Source: CAG-791 sp045117315 (lineage in GTDB: Bacteria > Bacillota > Clostridia > Lachnospirales > Lachnospiraceae). Taken from it: 28,966 nucleotides of DNA. Where the stretch lies: assembly GCA_045117315.1 (NCBI GenBank), contig JBGUNJ010000068.1, positions 1-28,966 of the forward strand. Direction: 5' to 3'. Both the position numbers and the translations under genes were made by a program. The notes beneath the pieces are model-generated. The model saw only the letters and a list, made by a program, of their open reading frames with translations, searched no databases and was not told where the DNA came from. The first letter of the stretch is position 1, and every line of letters begins with the position of its first letter. Positions 16,706-24,796 of the stretch are shown here, in pieces.

Positions 16706-16734
16706 ATTATAACACAGAGTGAGGGGAAATGAAA
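16706..16734 (-). promoter_or_regulatory. Predicted promoter for glgC-glgD
   Basis: On the minus strand TTTCAT (16729-16734) and TATAAT (16706-16711) are separated by 17 bp. The perfect -10 box and the adjacent palindrome make this the likely start of the glgC transcript, with a leader of about 170 nt. Confidence 0.55.
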
Positions 16735-16986
16735 CTGCAGACAGGAATTTCAGCGGATTTTAACGGTACCGGGGCTTTTCCCGGAAATTATTCCCGAAAC
16801 ATTCTGCTCAATCCTGTACAGTTTCTGTCTTGCGTAATATGGGGTTGTGGTGTACATTGTGGTTAAAAAGTGAGCAGGCTGCGGTCACGCATGACTGATA
16901 CCTGCCGCGGGCTTTGAGCCGCCTGCGTTTCCGGCAGACAGGCAGCCATGCATATTTATTGTATTATATTCAATAAAGTGACGATA

Positions 16987-17015
16987 TTGTGAAAAATAAC
17001 CACGCAGTCAATAAT
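16987..17015 (+). promoter_or_regulatory. Predicted promoter for murC
   Basis: TTGTGA (16987-16992) and AATAAT (17010-17015) are 17 bp apart. If used, it would give a leader of about 275 nt that includes the GC-rich, hairpin-prone segment 17081-17225. Confidence 0.35.
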
Positions 17016-17297
17016 ACTTTAATCTTATGGATGCCGCAACCATACTTTTTATTTTTTTTGATTTTCATCAGCATTTGTTTCTGTTAACGCCACCCGAAGG
17101 CATGACAGTAACCTTCAGGCGGGCATCCGTACGCGGCGCGCAGTTTCGCCGCACTGATTTCGGAAGCGGGGCAGAGGAATCTGAGCGCTGACGCCGGCGC
17201 GGAAGTCCCTGCCTCCGGCATCGTTTCTTTGCCTTTTTGAATAAAAAAAGCGGGGCTGTGCACCTGCAAAAAATTATATCGGAGGAGAACAACAACC

Positions 17298-18701
17298 ATG
17301 TTTCATATAGATTTCAAACACCCTCTGCGAGTCTTCTTTGTCGGAATAGGAGGTGTCTCCATGAGCGGCCTCGCTCAGATCCTGGCCCGTGAAGGTTTCG
17401 CCGTATCCGGCTCTGACCGCGTCGCGTCTGCAATGACAGAGGAGCTGGAAAAATCCGGCATACATGTAATTATCGGGCAGCGCAGGGAAAACATCACCGA
17501 TGACATTGACCTCGCCGTGTTCACCGCAGCCATACATCCGGACAACCCCGAATATATTGCCATAAAAGAAAAAGGAATCCCCTCCCTGAACAGGGCGGAA
17601 CTTCTGGGTCAGATCATGAGAAACTATCGTCTCCCTGCCGCAGTCAGCGGGACTCACGGAAAGACGACCACCACTTCCATGCTCTCGGAGATTCTGCTGG
17701 CGGCAGGCTCGGATCCGACTCTCTCGATCGGAGGGATCCTTCCCAGCATCGGAGGAAATGTCCGCGTCGGAGGAAAAAGCTTTTTTGTCGCCGAAGCATG
17801 TGAGTACACAAACAGCTTTCTCTCCATGTTTCCCAAAATCGGCATCATCTTAAATATAGAAGAAGACCATCTCGATTTCTTTAAGGATCTGGCTGATATT
17901 CGCAGATCTTTCCGCCGCTTCGCCGGCCTGATCCCGCCCGAAGGCGCGCTTGTCATCAACACGGACATCGAAAACTGGCAGGAAATCACACAGGGGCTTA
18001 CGTGCAGTATCATTCCTTTCAGTATGAAGGCTCCCTCCGCAGCCGATGAAGCTTCGGCCGCCTATTATCCTTCCGATATTTCTTTCGATGACTGGGGCCA
18101 TCCTTCTTTCACTCTGAACGGTCCTTCTGCCTACGGTCCTCCTGTCAGAATCTCGCTCCACGTCCCCGGCCTGCATAATGTCGGAAATGCTGTCGCCGCT
18201 GTCGCGGCGGCTGACAAAATGGGCTTCTCCCGCCAGGACTGCCTGAAAGGACTGGCAGCTTTCTCGGGTACGGACCGCCGTTTCCAGTACAAAGGCGTGA
18301 AAAACGGTTTTACCATCATCGACGACTACGCCCATCATCCCACCGAGATCAAAGCGACCCTGGAAGCGGCAAAGGCCTGTCCCCACGACCGGATCATCTG
18401 CGTCTTCCAGCCTCATACATACTCAAGGGCCAAGTCTCTGCTGCATGAATTCGCTCCCGCCCTCGCACTGGCGGATGTTGTGATCCTCGCGGACATTTAT
18501 GCGGCCAGAGAGACTGACACACTTGGAATCAGCTCGAAGACACTTCAGGAAGAAATCCGCAGTCTCGGACACGAGTGTTTTTATTTTCATGAATTTTCGG
18601 AGATAGAAAAATTTCTTTTGGCAAATTGCCGAAAAAATGATCTGGTGATAACCATGGGAGCCGGAGATATCGACAAAATCGCGGATAATCTGCTTTCCTG
18701 A
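17298..18701 (+). CDS. murC: UDP-N-acetylmuramate--L-alanine ligase
   Basis: MurC adds L-Ala to UDP-MurNAc, the first stem-peptide step of peptidoglycan synthesis, in the cytoplasm. The 467-residue protein shows the Mur ligase layout: N-terminal UDP-binding Rossmann domain (VFFVGIGGVSMSGLAQIL), central ATPase domain with the P-loop SGTHGKTTTTSM and the EACEYTNSFLSMFP and NIEEDHLDFF segments, and C-terminal domain with IDDYAHHPTEIKATLEAAK and FQPHTYSRAKSLLHEF. These are complete and typical for MurC rather than MurD/E/F. GGAGGAGAAC lies about 10 bp before the ATG. It is transcribed divergently from glgC. The DnaA-box cluster and dnaD follow. Confidence 0.97.
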   Translation: MFHIDFKHPLRVFFVGIGGVSMSGLAQILAREGFAVSGSDRVASAMTEELEKSGIHVIIGQRRENITDDIDLAVFTAAIHPDNPEYIAIKEKGIPSLNRAELLGQIMRNYRLPAAVSGTHGKTTTTSMLSEILLAAGSDPTLSIGGILPSIGGNVRVGGKSFFVAEACEYTNSFLSMFPKIGIILNIEEDHLDFFKDLADIRRSFRRFAGLIPPEGALVINTDIENWQEITQGLTCSIIPFSMKAPSAADEASAAYYPSDISFDDWGHPSFTLNGPSAYGPPVRISLHVPGLHNVGNAVAAVAAADKMGFSRQDCLKGLAAFSGTDRRFQYKGVKNGFTIIDDYAHHPTEIKATLEAAKACPHDRIICVFQPHTYSRAKSLLHEFAPALALADVVILADIYAARETDTLGISSKTLQEEIRSLGHECFYFHEFSEIEKFLLANCRKNDLVITMGAGDIDKIADNLLS

Positions 18702-18706
18702 GCGAT

Positions 18707-18821
18707 TTATCAACATTATCCACAAAATGCACTCTCTGAAAGCGATATTTTTGATGTGGAAATCCTGTTTCGGAAACTATGGGGTTTGAAGGAGTTTTCC
18801 ACATTTCCAGAGTTATCCACA
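18707..18821. promoter_or_regulatory. Cluster of five DnaA-box-like sites
   Basis: Two perfect TTATCCACA boxes occur at 18716-18724 and 18813-18821. TTTTCCACA is at 18795-18803, TTATCAACA at 18707-18715 (directly abutting the first perfect box), and ATTTCCACA on the minus strand at 18755-18763. All lie within 115 bp between murC and dnaD. DnaA is known to regulate replication genes through such boxes. The binding itself is inferred. Confidence 0.65.
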
Positions 18822-18998
18822 TTTTGGCAGGACCTGCGGATACGGTCCTGAAGCAAAAATAGTTCGTCAGTTTGTCCATTCCACCCTTCACTTTTTTTGT
18901 GTTATATTAATGTTCCAGCAAAAAAAGTATTTTCCGAAGAAGATCCGGGAATCCTTCGCGGGTAAAGCGAGATGAAAATATGGACGGGGGGATGAGAC

Positions 18999-20243
18999 GT
19001 GTTCACCATTTACAGTGACTGCGGGCCGGATTCGACCATGGTATCGAATCTGTTCATAGATGAATATATGGAGCGGGCAAATGACGCTCAGATCAAGATT
19101 TATTTATATCTGCTTCGCATGATCGGCGCGCGCAGGGCGACCAGTGTGTCCGATCTGGCAGACCGCTTCAATCATACTGAGAAGGATGTGGTGCGCTCTC
19201 TTCGTTACTGGGAGAAGCAGGGACTGATGAATCTGCGCTTCAGTAAGGAAAATGACCTCATCTCCGTCTGCCTGTGCCGTCCCTGCTCTTCTGCCGGGAG
19301 CCATACAGGTACCGCGGACACCGGATCCGGCAACAGGGTTCTGCCCTTTTCCGCCTCTTCCGAAGGCGCTCTGATGAATTCTTCCGGAGAACCTGCCTGC
19401 CTTCTCATGGCAGCAGGCAGCAGTCTTCCCTCGCAGGACGGTCCCCGTCCCGATTCTTTGGGCATGGGAACAGGCTCCGCAGGCCACGGCGCTTCCTTCA
19501 GGATCGGCACCGGCGCAAACACAGCTTTTTCCGCAGGGCCGGCGGCATCCGCAGCTTCCTCATTTCCGGGAAACTCCGGAAATCCCCCGTACTGTCAGAG
19601 GACTTCCGATTCAGGTCCGCAGTCAGCTGCAGACGGTCTGCCCTCTGTGACTCCCTCAGGATCTTCTGAGTCAGTTTCCCGCAGCAGTCAGGCACTTTCC
19701 TCCGCGGTCTGCGCCGCGGATCCTCTTCCTTCCGGATCCCCCCCTTCAGGGACTGGCGATCTGGAAGCGCTGGAAAAATTCCGCACCGATCCCGGGAAAG
19801 CAAGGCTGCTCTTTGTCATCGAGCAATATATCGGAAAGCCTCTCTCCCTCAACGAGATCCGGATCATCTGGCACATTTCCGAGGACCTCCGGTTTTCGGA
19901 AGATATGATCGATTACCTGCTCCAGTATTGTGTGGACAGAGAAAAGAAAGATTTCCGCTATATTGGGAAGATCGCGGAGAACTGGGCCAGGGAAGGCATC
20001 ATGACCCCCGCCCAGGCAGAAAGCTATTCCACAGCTGCCTACGGGTCACCGGACAAAGGCAAATCCTCCCCGACCTCGGGGACCGGCAGGAAAGGCCCGG
20101 AAAAACCCGGACGTTCGTCCGCGCGGCAGTCAGGAAAAAGCGGAAAGTCCTCCCGCAGCGCCAACTGTTTCAATCAGTTTGAACAGAACAGCTACGACTT
20201 TGACGCACTTGAGGAAGAACTTCTCTCCTCCACAGATTCCTGA
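18999..20243 (+). CDS. DnaD-like primosomal protein with long Ser/Gly/Pro-rich linker
   Basis: DnaD-type proteins remodel DNA and, with DnaB/DnaI, load the replicative helicase in Firmicutes. The N-terminal domain (about 1-95) is a winged helix: FIDEYMERANDAQIKIYLYLLRMIGARRATSVSDLADRFNHTEKDVVRSLRYWEKQGLM. The C-terminal DnaD domain (about 255-345) reads LEALEKFRTDPGKARLLFVIEQYIGKPLSLNEIRIIWHISEDLRFSEDMIDYLL through YIGKIAENWAREGI. Between them lies an unusual linker of about 160 residues, very rich in Ser, Gly, Pro and Ala, making the protein 414 residues against a usual 220-350. A further ~70-residue basic, Ser-rich tail follows. The start is GTG with GGGGGG at 18985-18990 upstream. dnaI follows, so the two form a helicase-loading pair. 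The last codons and TGA are repeated 14 bp downstream. Confidence 0.93.
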   Translation: MFTIYSDCGPDSTMVSNLFIDEYMERANDAQIKIYLYLLRMIGARRATSVSDLADRFNHTEKDVVRSLRYWEKQGLMNLRFSKENDLISVCLCRPCSSAGSHTGTADTGSGNRVLPFSASSEGALMNSSGEPACLLMAAGSSLPSQDGPRPDSLGMGTGSAGHGASFRIGTGANTAFSAGPAASAASSFPGNSGNPPYCQRTSDSGPQSAADGLPSVTPSGSSESVSRSSQALSSAVCAADPLPSGSPPSGTGDLEALEKFRTDPGKARLLFVIEQYIGKPLSLNEIRIIWHISEDLRFSEDMIDYLLQYCVDREKKDFRYIGKIAENWAREGIMTPAQAESYSTAAYGSPDKGKSSPTSGTGRKGPEKPGRSSARQSGKSGKSSRSANCFNQFEQNSYDFDALEEELLSSTDS

Positions 20244-20260
20244 TCCCGGATCCCTGATCC
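20235..20260 (+). repeat. Short direct repeat spanning the dnaD stop codon
   Basis: GATTCCTGATCC (20235-20246) contains the last two codons and TGA of the DnaD-like gene. GATCCCTGATCC (20249-20260) repeats it with one change, 14 bp further on. Confidence 0.6.
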
Positions 20261-20360
20261 GTCCGTGCTCCCGTTCCGGATTTGCGCGAACAGGGCATAC
20301 GCAGGCACTGGCGGCAGCATTTCCACTGTGATCCGGCATCCAAAAACAGGGTATTTGCAA

Positions 20361-21332
20361 GTGGCTTTAAAAAAAGAGCAATATGACAGCATAATGAATG
20401 AATACGCGGCCATACGGGACCGGCACCGCCGGGAGCTTGAACAGCGCCGCACCCGGGCTTATGCCCGGATTCCCGCGCTGCGGGAGCTGGAACAGCAGAC
20501 ACCCTCGCTGGCGGTATCCCTTCTGCGCAAAAGACTGCTCGGAGACAGCACCGCAGACGCCTCTTCTTTCCGGGAGACAGCAGCAGAGATCTCCCAAAAA
20601 CGGGCACGGCTCCTGACCGAAAACGGATTTCCCCCCGATTATCTCGAGCTCACCTGGGACTGTGCGGACTGCAGGGACACAGGATATATCGGCAGGGAAA
20701 AGTGCCACTGTCTGAAAAAGCGCGAAACCACTGTTCTCTATGACCAGTCCAATCTGGAGGCGCTCACAGAAGAGTCCGGTTTTTCCGCCCTGTCCGAGTC
20801 CTATTACACGGGGGAGGATCTCCGGTATTTTCGTCACGCGCGCCACTGCTGTGAGCGCTTTGTAAAGGAATACGACAGCACTTTCAGAAATATTTACCTC
20901 TACGGGACGGTCGGGACCGGCAAGACCATGCTCTCGGTCTGTGTAGCGAAAGAACTTCTGGAAACGGGCAGGTCTGTCCTCTATTTCAGCGCTTCCTCGC
21001 TGTTTGACAGACTGGCCGACTGTACTTTCGGGAACAGCCAGAGGAGTGACCTGAAGGAATTCACCGCAGATCTGTACGGCTGTGATCTTCTGATCATTGA
21101 TGACCTGGGGACCGAGTACACCAATGCCTTCGTGGCATCCCAGCTGTTCACCTGCATCAGTGAGAGGGGGCTGAACAGAAAGCCGACGATCATCTCCACC
21201 AACCTCTCCCTCAGAGAACTGCAGGCCAGATACTCCGACCGTGTTTTTTCCCGCATAACCAGCACCTACGAGATATGCAAACTCACAGGAAAAGATATCC
21301 GGCTGCAGCGGCGCAGAAACGGCAGGCACTGA
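20361..21332 (+). CDS. dnaI: Primosomal helicase loader, DnaI/DnaC-like ATPase
   Basis: DnaI/DnaC-type AAA+ proteins load the replicative helicase at the origin and at restart sites. The protein has 323 residues from the chosen GTG: an N-terminal coiled-coil-like segment (MALKKEQYDSIMNEYAAIRDRHRRELEQRR), a small zinc-binding-like motif WDCADCRDTGYIGREKCHCL (about 100-116), then an AAA+ domain with Walker A YGTVGTGKTML (~182), Walker B LLIIDDLGTE (~242), and sensor-like TIISTNLSLRELQARYSDRVFSRI. I chose GTG at 20361 (AGGG 9-10 bp upstream) because MALKKEQYDSIMNEY matches family N-termini. The longer frame from 20265 reads into the intergenic repeat. It follows dnaD directly, and prs starts 150 bp after it. 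Confidence 0.94.
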   Translation: MALKKEQYDSIMNEYAAIRDRHRRELEQRRTRAYARIPALRELEQQTPSLAVSLLRKRLLGDSTADASSFRETAAEISQKRARLLTENGFPPDYLELTWDCADCRDTGYIGREKCHCLKKRETTVLYDQSNLEALTEESGFSALSESYYTGEDLRYFRHARHCCERFVKEYDSTFRNIYLYGTVGTGKTMLSVCVAKELLETGRSVLYFSASSLFDRLADCTFGNSQRSDLKEFTADLYGCDLLIIDDLGTEYTNAFVASQLFTCISERGLNRKPTIISTNLSLRELQARYSDRVFSRITSTYEICKLTGKDIRLQRRRNGRH

Positions 21333-21482
21333 GGACCATCGTCAAAAAGCGTCCAGTGCCCCGGGAAACCGCTCCGCCGGCAGATCATAAATCATAGAAT
21401 TCAATAAATGTTGAAGCCTGTAAACAGCCATGAATCACAACCATGCGCAGACGCGCACCTCAAAAGAAAGGACATGTATCTG

Positions 21483-22706
21483 ATGGAACCCATTAACGAA
21501 CACGATAAGCGAGTACTGAACAATGCACCCTTTGGACAGCTGGGACTCATCACAGCTTCCGGTTGCAAGGAAATGGGAACTGAGATCGATCACTATCTGA
21601 CACAATGGCGCGCTGAACGTCAGGAGGAGCATCCTGACAACCCCTCCTACTCCGGTTATAAGCAGCCCACTTACATCATCAATTCAAAAGTGCCTCGCTT
21701 CGGGACCGGTGAAGGTAAAGGTGTACTGGATCAGTCTGTCAGAGGAATGGATCTCTACATCCTGGTGGATGTCGTCAATTACAGTGAGACATACAAGATG
21801 TTCAGCTTTGAGAACCACATGTCTCCGGACGACCATTTCTCCAACCTCAAACGTGTGATCGCGGCTGTCGAGGGTAAAGCCCGCCGGATCACTGTCATCA
21901 TGCCTTATCTCTATGAGAGCCTCCAGTCCAAGCGCACATCCAGGGAATCTCTGGACTGCGCGATCGCGCTGCAGGAGCTCGTGAGAATGGGTGTCGACAA
22001 CATCATCACATTTGACGCTCATGACCCCCGTGTTCAGAACGCGATCCCTCTCAACGGTTTCGACACTGTTCAGCCTGCCTACCAGTTCATAAAAGGACTG
22101 CTGAACACTTATGATGACCTGAAGATCGACAGCAGCCATATGCTGATCATCAGCCCGGATGAAGGCGGCATGAAACGCGCCGTCTATTTCGCCAACGTGC
22201 TGGGCCTTGATATGGGTATGTTCTACAAGCGCAGGGATTACACCAGAGTCATCAACGGCTCTTATCCCATCCGCGCGTTTGAGTTCCTGGGATCCAGTGT
22301 CGAAGGCAAGGACATGGTTGTCATCGATGACATGCTCGCGTCCGGCGACAGCGCCCTGGAAGTCGCCGCCGCCCTCAAAAAACGCGGCGCAAAGCGAGTC
22401 TTTTTCTTCGCCACATTCGGCCTGTTTACAGACGGACTCGAGAAACTGGACGAGGCATATGACAAGGGGATCATCGATAAAATCTTCACCACCAACCTGA
22501 TCTATCAGGCGCCGGAGCTCCTGGAGAGGCCCTGGCACTGCAGCTGTGACCTGAGCAAGTATATTGCCTACATCATTGACACACTCAATCATGACAGCTC
22601 TCTGAGCGACCTGCTTGACCCTGCGGAGCGCATCTGGAAGATCGTCGCTGATTACAAGGAAGCACATGGCGAAACCCCGGAAGCTGATGCTTCCGCATCC
22701 AAATAA
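21483..22706 (+). CDS. prs: Ribose-phosphate pyrophosphokinase, long form
   Basis: PRPP synthetase transfers pyrophosphate from ATP to ribose-5-phosphate to give PRPP, needed for nucleotides, His and Trp. The 407-residue protein is a long variant typical of Clostridia rather than the usual 310-320 form. An N-terminal extension precedes PRFGTGEGKGVLDQSVRGMDLYILVDVVNYSETYKMF. RRITVIMPYLYESLQSKRTSRES and TFDAHDPRVQNA carry family active-site residues, and the PRPP-binding loop is VVIDDMLASGDSALE (about 279-293). I chose the ATG at 21483, with AAAGGA about 10 bp upstream; the ATG at 21474 is too close to it. The acidic C-terminal tail (ETPEADASASK) is short. A strong terminator follows at 22771, and CAAATAA of the stop is repeated twice downstream. 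Confidence 0.94.
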   Translation: MEPINEHDKRVLNNAPFGQLGLITASGCKEMGTEIDHYLTQWRAERQEEHPDNPSYSGYKQPTYIINSKVPRFGTGEGKGVLDQSVRGMDLYILVDVVNYSETYKMFSFENHMSPDDHFSNLKRVIAAVEGKARRITVIMPYLYESLQSKRTSRESLDCAIALQELVRMGVDNIITFDAHDPRVQNAIPLNGFDTVQPAYQFIKGLLNTYDDLKIDSSHMLIISPDEGGMKRAVYFANVLGLDMGMFYKRRDYTRVINGSYPIRAFEFLGSSVEGKDMVVIDDMLASGDSALEVAAALKKRGAKRVFFFATFGLFTDGLEKLDEAYDKGIIDKIFTTNLIYQAPELLERPWHCSCDLSKYIAYIIDTLNHDSSLSDLLDPAERIWKIVADYKEAHGETPEADASASK

Positions 22707-22737
22707 GGTTCAAATAAACAGAATAAGGTCCAAATAA
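22700..22737 (+). repeat. Three CAAATAA copies spanning the prs stop
   Basis: CAAATAA occurs at 22700-22706 (the prs stop context), 22711-22717 and 22731-22737, in similar flanks (TCCAAATAAG, TTCAAATAAACAG, TCCAAATAAGCAG). The duplications carry the in-context TAA and look like slipped copies of the gene end. Confidence 0.55.
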
Positions 22738-22770
22738 GCAGAAGTCTTTCTCTCTGCTTTAGCCAAAAAA

Positions 22771-22812
22771 CGGCGGCACGTCCTTTTCAGGGACGCGCCG
22801 CCGCTTCTTTTC
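22771..22812. terminator. Strong bidirectional terminator between prs and dCMP deaminase
   Basis: CGGCGGC-A-CGTCC (22771-22783) pairs with GGACG-C-GCCGCCG (22791-22803) around a short loop. It is followed by CTTCTTTTC on plus, and preceded by six A (T-run on the minus strand). It can end both the prs transcript and the convergent dCMP deaminase transcript. Confidence 0.8.
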
Positions 22813-22825
22813 GGTATGTATCAAA

Positions 22826-22887
22826 ATGAAATGTATTCAGCATGAAATATTCAGAATGAAATATGTTCCGAATTAAATATGTTCCGG
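22826..22887. repeat. Tandem AT-rich repeat, 14-16 bp units
   Basis: Four units, starting at 22826, 22842, 22856 and 22872, share ATGAAATRT-TTC. They directly abut the 24-bp tandem array that spans the dCMP deaminase 3' end. Confidence 0.7.
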
Positions 22888-22982
22888 GGTCAATCTCTAT
22901 TCTTCTTCAAAGGTCAATCTTTATACTTCTTCAAAGGTCATTCTCTGTTTTCTTCAGAGGTCAATCTCTATTTTTCTTCCGG
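22888..22982. repeat. Tandem repeat of 23-24 bp including the dCMP deaminase stop
   Basis: GGTCA starts four successive units at 22888, 22912, 22936 and 22959, with the common pattern GGTCAATCTCTATTCTTCTT and a TCTTCAAA/TCTTCAGA junction. The copy at 22959-22982, with the preceding TCTTCAGA, holds the last codons and TGA of the deaminase gene. The other three are downstream copies. Confidence 0.85.
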
Positions 22983-23439
22983 TTCTCTCATACTGCCGAT
23001 AGGTGACTCCCGCCGCATCAAACATTCTCTTGCTGGCGATCGTGCTGTCCGCCTCCGCGTATTTATCACTGTCATAGACGACATTGCGGATTCCGGACTG
23101 AATGATAGCCTTTGCGCACTCATTGCAGGGAAACAGTGTCACATAGATCGTGGAGCCCTCGAGGCTGCCTCCCCGGTAGTTGAGGATGGCATTCAGCTCA
23201 CTGTGGGTCACATATGGATATTTTGTCATCAGAGGTCTGCCTTCCCTTGACCAGGGAAACTCATCGTCTGAACAGCCGGTCGGAAGACCATTATATCCCA
23301 TGGAGAGGATCTTGTGCTCATCACTTACGATGCATGATCCCACTTGCGTGCTGGGATCTTTCGAACGCATCCCCGCAAGCTGCGCCACTGCCATAAAATA
23401 CTCATCCCAGGATATATATCCTGTCCGCTTTCCCGCCAT
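22954..23439 (-). CDS. Deoxycytidylate (dCMP) deaminase
   Basis: dCMP deaminase makes dUMP for thymidylate synthesis and balances dNTPs. The 161-residue protein has the zinc motif HSE (His79, Glu81) and PCNEC (Cys105, Cys108), with the family segments STQVGSCIV, SMGYNGLPTGCSDDEFPWSR and the C-terminal VVYDSDKYAE. All catalytic residues are present. I chose the ATG at 23439, with GGAGGACACG just upstream; the frame open to 23580 lacks a ribosome binding site. It is related to ComEB. It lies downstream of tsaC on the same strand, separated by the tsaC 3'-end duplication, and converges with prs at a strong terminator. The last codons and stop are part of the tandem repeat at 22888-22982. Confidence 0.94.
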   Translation of the reverse strand: MAGKRTGYISWDEYFMAVAQLAGMRSKDPSTQVGSCIVSDEHKILSMGYNGLPTGCSDDEFPWSREGRPLMTKYPYVTHSELNAILNYRGGSLEGSTIYVTLFPCNECAKAIIQSGIRNVVYDSDKYAEADSTIASKRMFDAAGVTYRQYERTGRKIEIDL

Positions 23440-23527
23440 CGTGTCCTCCTTTCCGGTCTCTGTCATTTCCGATTCATCCGCCTGAAATCTTTTTCCATAA
23501 TATGTAGATGCACTTTGTCCCGGGACA

Positions 23528-23641
23528 TTTCCGCCGTCCGCTGTGTCAGACCCGCACAATCCCGAATCCTTTTCCCGCACACAGATGAGTTATACGGCGG
23601 GTGCGTTTTCCGCCTTCCGCCGCGTCAGACCCGCACGATCC
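23528..23641. repeat. 35-bp direct repeat spanning the tsaC stop codon
   Basis: The segments 23528-23562 and 23607-23641 match at 31 of 35 positions, with a period of 79 bp. The second is the tsaC 3' end (codons Ile-Val-Arg-Val then TGA on the minus strand). The first, downstream of the gene, still reads Ile-Val-Arg-Val-stop, with ATT in place of ATC. Confidence 0.9.
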
Positions 23642-24671
23642 TCTGTCCCGCCGCTTTCAGCAGCCGGTTCATCACTGCCCTGCCTATCCCGCTGCTGTCA
23701 AAGGACTCGGCAAAGATTTCCTCTGCCCCTTCATCATCAAATTCCCTCAGAATCCGGAACAGCTCTCTGGCGACGCTTTCTTCAGACTCTCTGGAGCCTG
23801 CGCTCTTGACCAGATCCGCCATATAAAGGCCTCTTGTCTCATCGGTACAGATCACTCCGGTCCGGATCCCTTCCTCCCGGCAGCGGCGCACCCTTTCATT
23901 AATAAAGGCAGCCCTGTTCTCCGGCTCTCCCTCAACAATCGTCAGCCTTCCTTTGGGCGCGTAATGTCTGTATTTCATTCCTGGTGCCTTGGGCGCCCCG
24001 TCGGTGACGGCAGCCGCCAGACTTCCCGCATTCACTTTTCCCAGCACCTGCTGCAGATCTTCCCAGGTCACAAATCCGGGGCGCAGTATTGCCGGTTCTT
24101 TCTCTGTGAGATCTATGATCGTGGACTCCAGCCCCAGGCCGACCTGTCCCCCGTCAATGATCATCTCCACCCTGCCGTCCAGATCTTCCCTGCAGTAGCG
24201 GGCAAGTGTCGGACTGGGGCGCCCCGAGCGGTTTGCGCTGGGAGCGGCTATAAAGCCTCCGCCTGCCCCGATCAGGGCCTGTGCGATCTTGTTGGATGGA
24301 AAACGGACGGCAACCGTATCAAGTCCACCCGTCGTCTCGGACGGAAGGTCAGGACACTTGTGCAGGATCATCGTGAGCGGTCCCGGCCAGAAAGCCCTGG
24401 CCAGTTTCCAGGCTTCGTCCGTGATCCCGACTGCAACGCGCTCCATATCCTCCAGCCTGCAGATATGCACGATCAGCGGATTATCCGAAGGTCTCCCCTT
24501 GGCCGCATAGATCTTCCTGGATGATTCCGGATTAAAGGCGTCTCCTCCAAGTCCGTACACCGTCTCTGTCGGAAACGCAACCAGGCCTCCTCCCCGCAGG
24601 ATTTCGCCTGCGATCCGGATTTGTTCCGGATCAATTTGTTCCTCTGTCATCTTTGTATAAATTGTTTTCAT
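23625..24671 (-). CDS. Threonylcarbamoyl-AMP synthase (TsaC/Sua5)
   Basis: This enzyme makes threonylcarbamoyl-AMP from Thr, bicarbonate and ATP, the first step of the t6A37 tRNA modification for ANN codons. The N-terminal YrdC-type domain (about 10-200) has GGLVAFPTETVYGLGGDAF, the KGRPSDNPLIVHI motif (Lys58-Arg60, Ser62, Asn64) and APSANRSGRPSPT, residues that bind substrate. The C-terminal half (about 220-348) is the Sua5 domain, present here, so this is the long Sua5/YwlC type (348 residues) rather than the short TsaC. The ATG at 24671 has no strong ribosome binding site close by; an alternative is the ATG at 24650. It is downstream of the GH18 gene and upstream of dCMP deaminase. Its 3' end is duplicated at 23528-23562. 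Confidence 0.95.
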   Translation of the reverse strand: MKTIYTKMTEEQIDPEQIRIAGEILRGGGLVAFPTETVYGLGGDAFNPESSRKIYAAKGRPSDNPLIVHICRLEDMERVAVGITDEAWKLARAFWPGPLTMILHKCPDLPSETTGGLDTVAVRFPSNKIAQALIGAGGGFIAAPSANRSGRPSPTLARYCREDLDGRVEMIIDGGQVGLGLESTIIDLTEKEPAILRPGFVTWEDLQQVLGKVNAGSLAAAVTDGAPKAPGMKYRHYAPKGRLTIVEGEPENRAAFINERVRRCREEGIRTGVICTDETRGLYMADLVKSAGSRESEESVARELFRILREFDDEGAEEIFAESFDSSGIGRAVMNRLLKAAGQRIVRV

Positions 24672-24796
24672 GTCTTATAAAAATGATAGGCCTGCGCTCA
24701 GAGCAGGTTTATTCTATTTATTCTCCCTGGCAGATCAGGCCGGGTCCGGGCTTTCCTCCCGGATTGTTCCGGGGCAGATGCGGAAGCAGCCGAGCC

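Larger units (their letters stand above)
16526..17297. other. Divergent glgC-murC intergenic region
   Basis: This 772-bp gap has no convincing gene. Its left part holds the predicted glgC promoter and the GTGAAAATATTTTCAC palindrome. The middle contains GC-rich inverted repeats around 16875-16950. The AT-rich segment 16955-17015 holds a predicted murC promoter. The segment 17081-17225 is GC-rich with several possible stems (for example GCGGCG..CGCCGC near 17126-17145 and GCCGG..CCGGC near 17190-17220), so murC may have a long structured leader. Open frames on the minus strand at 17068-17299 look like shadows. Confidence 0.5.

Noticed and set aside
17068..17299. Two overlapping minus-strand frames upstream of murC
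   Set aside because: They overlap each other in different frames, lie in a repeat/hairpin-rich leader and have no ribosome binding site I trust.
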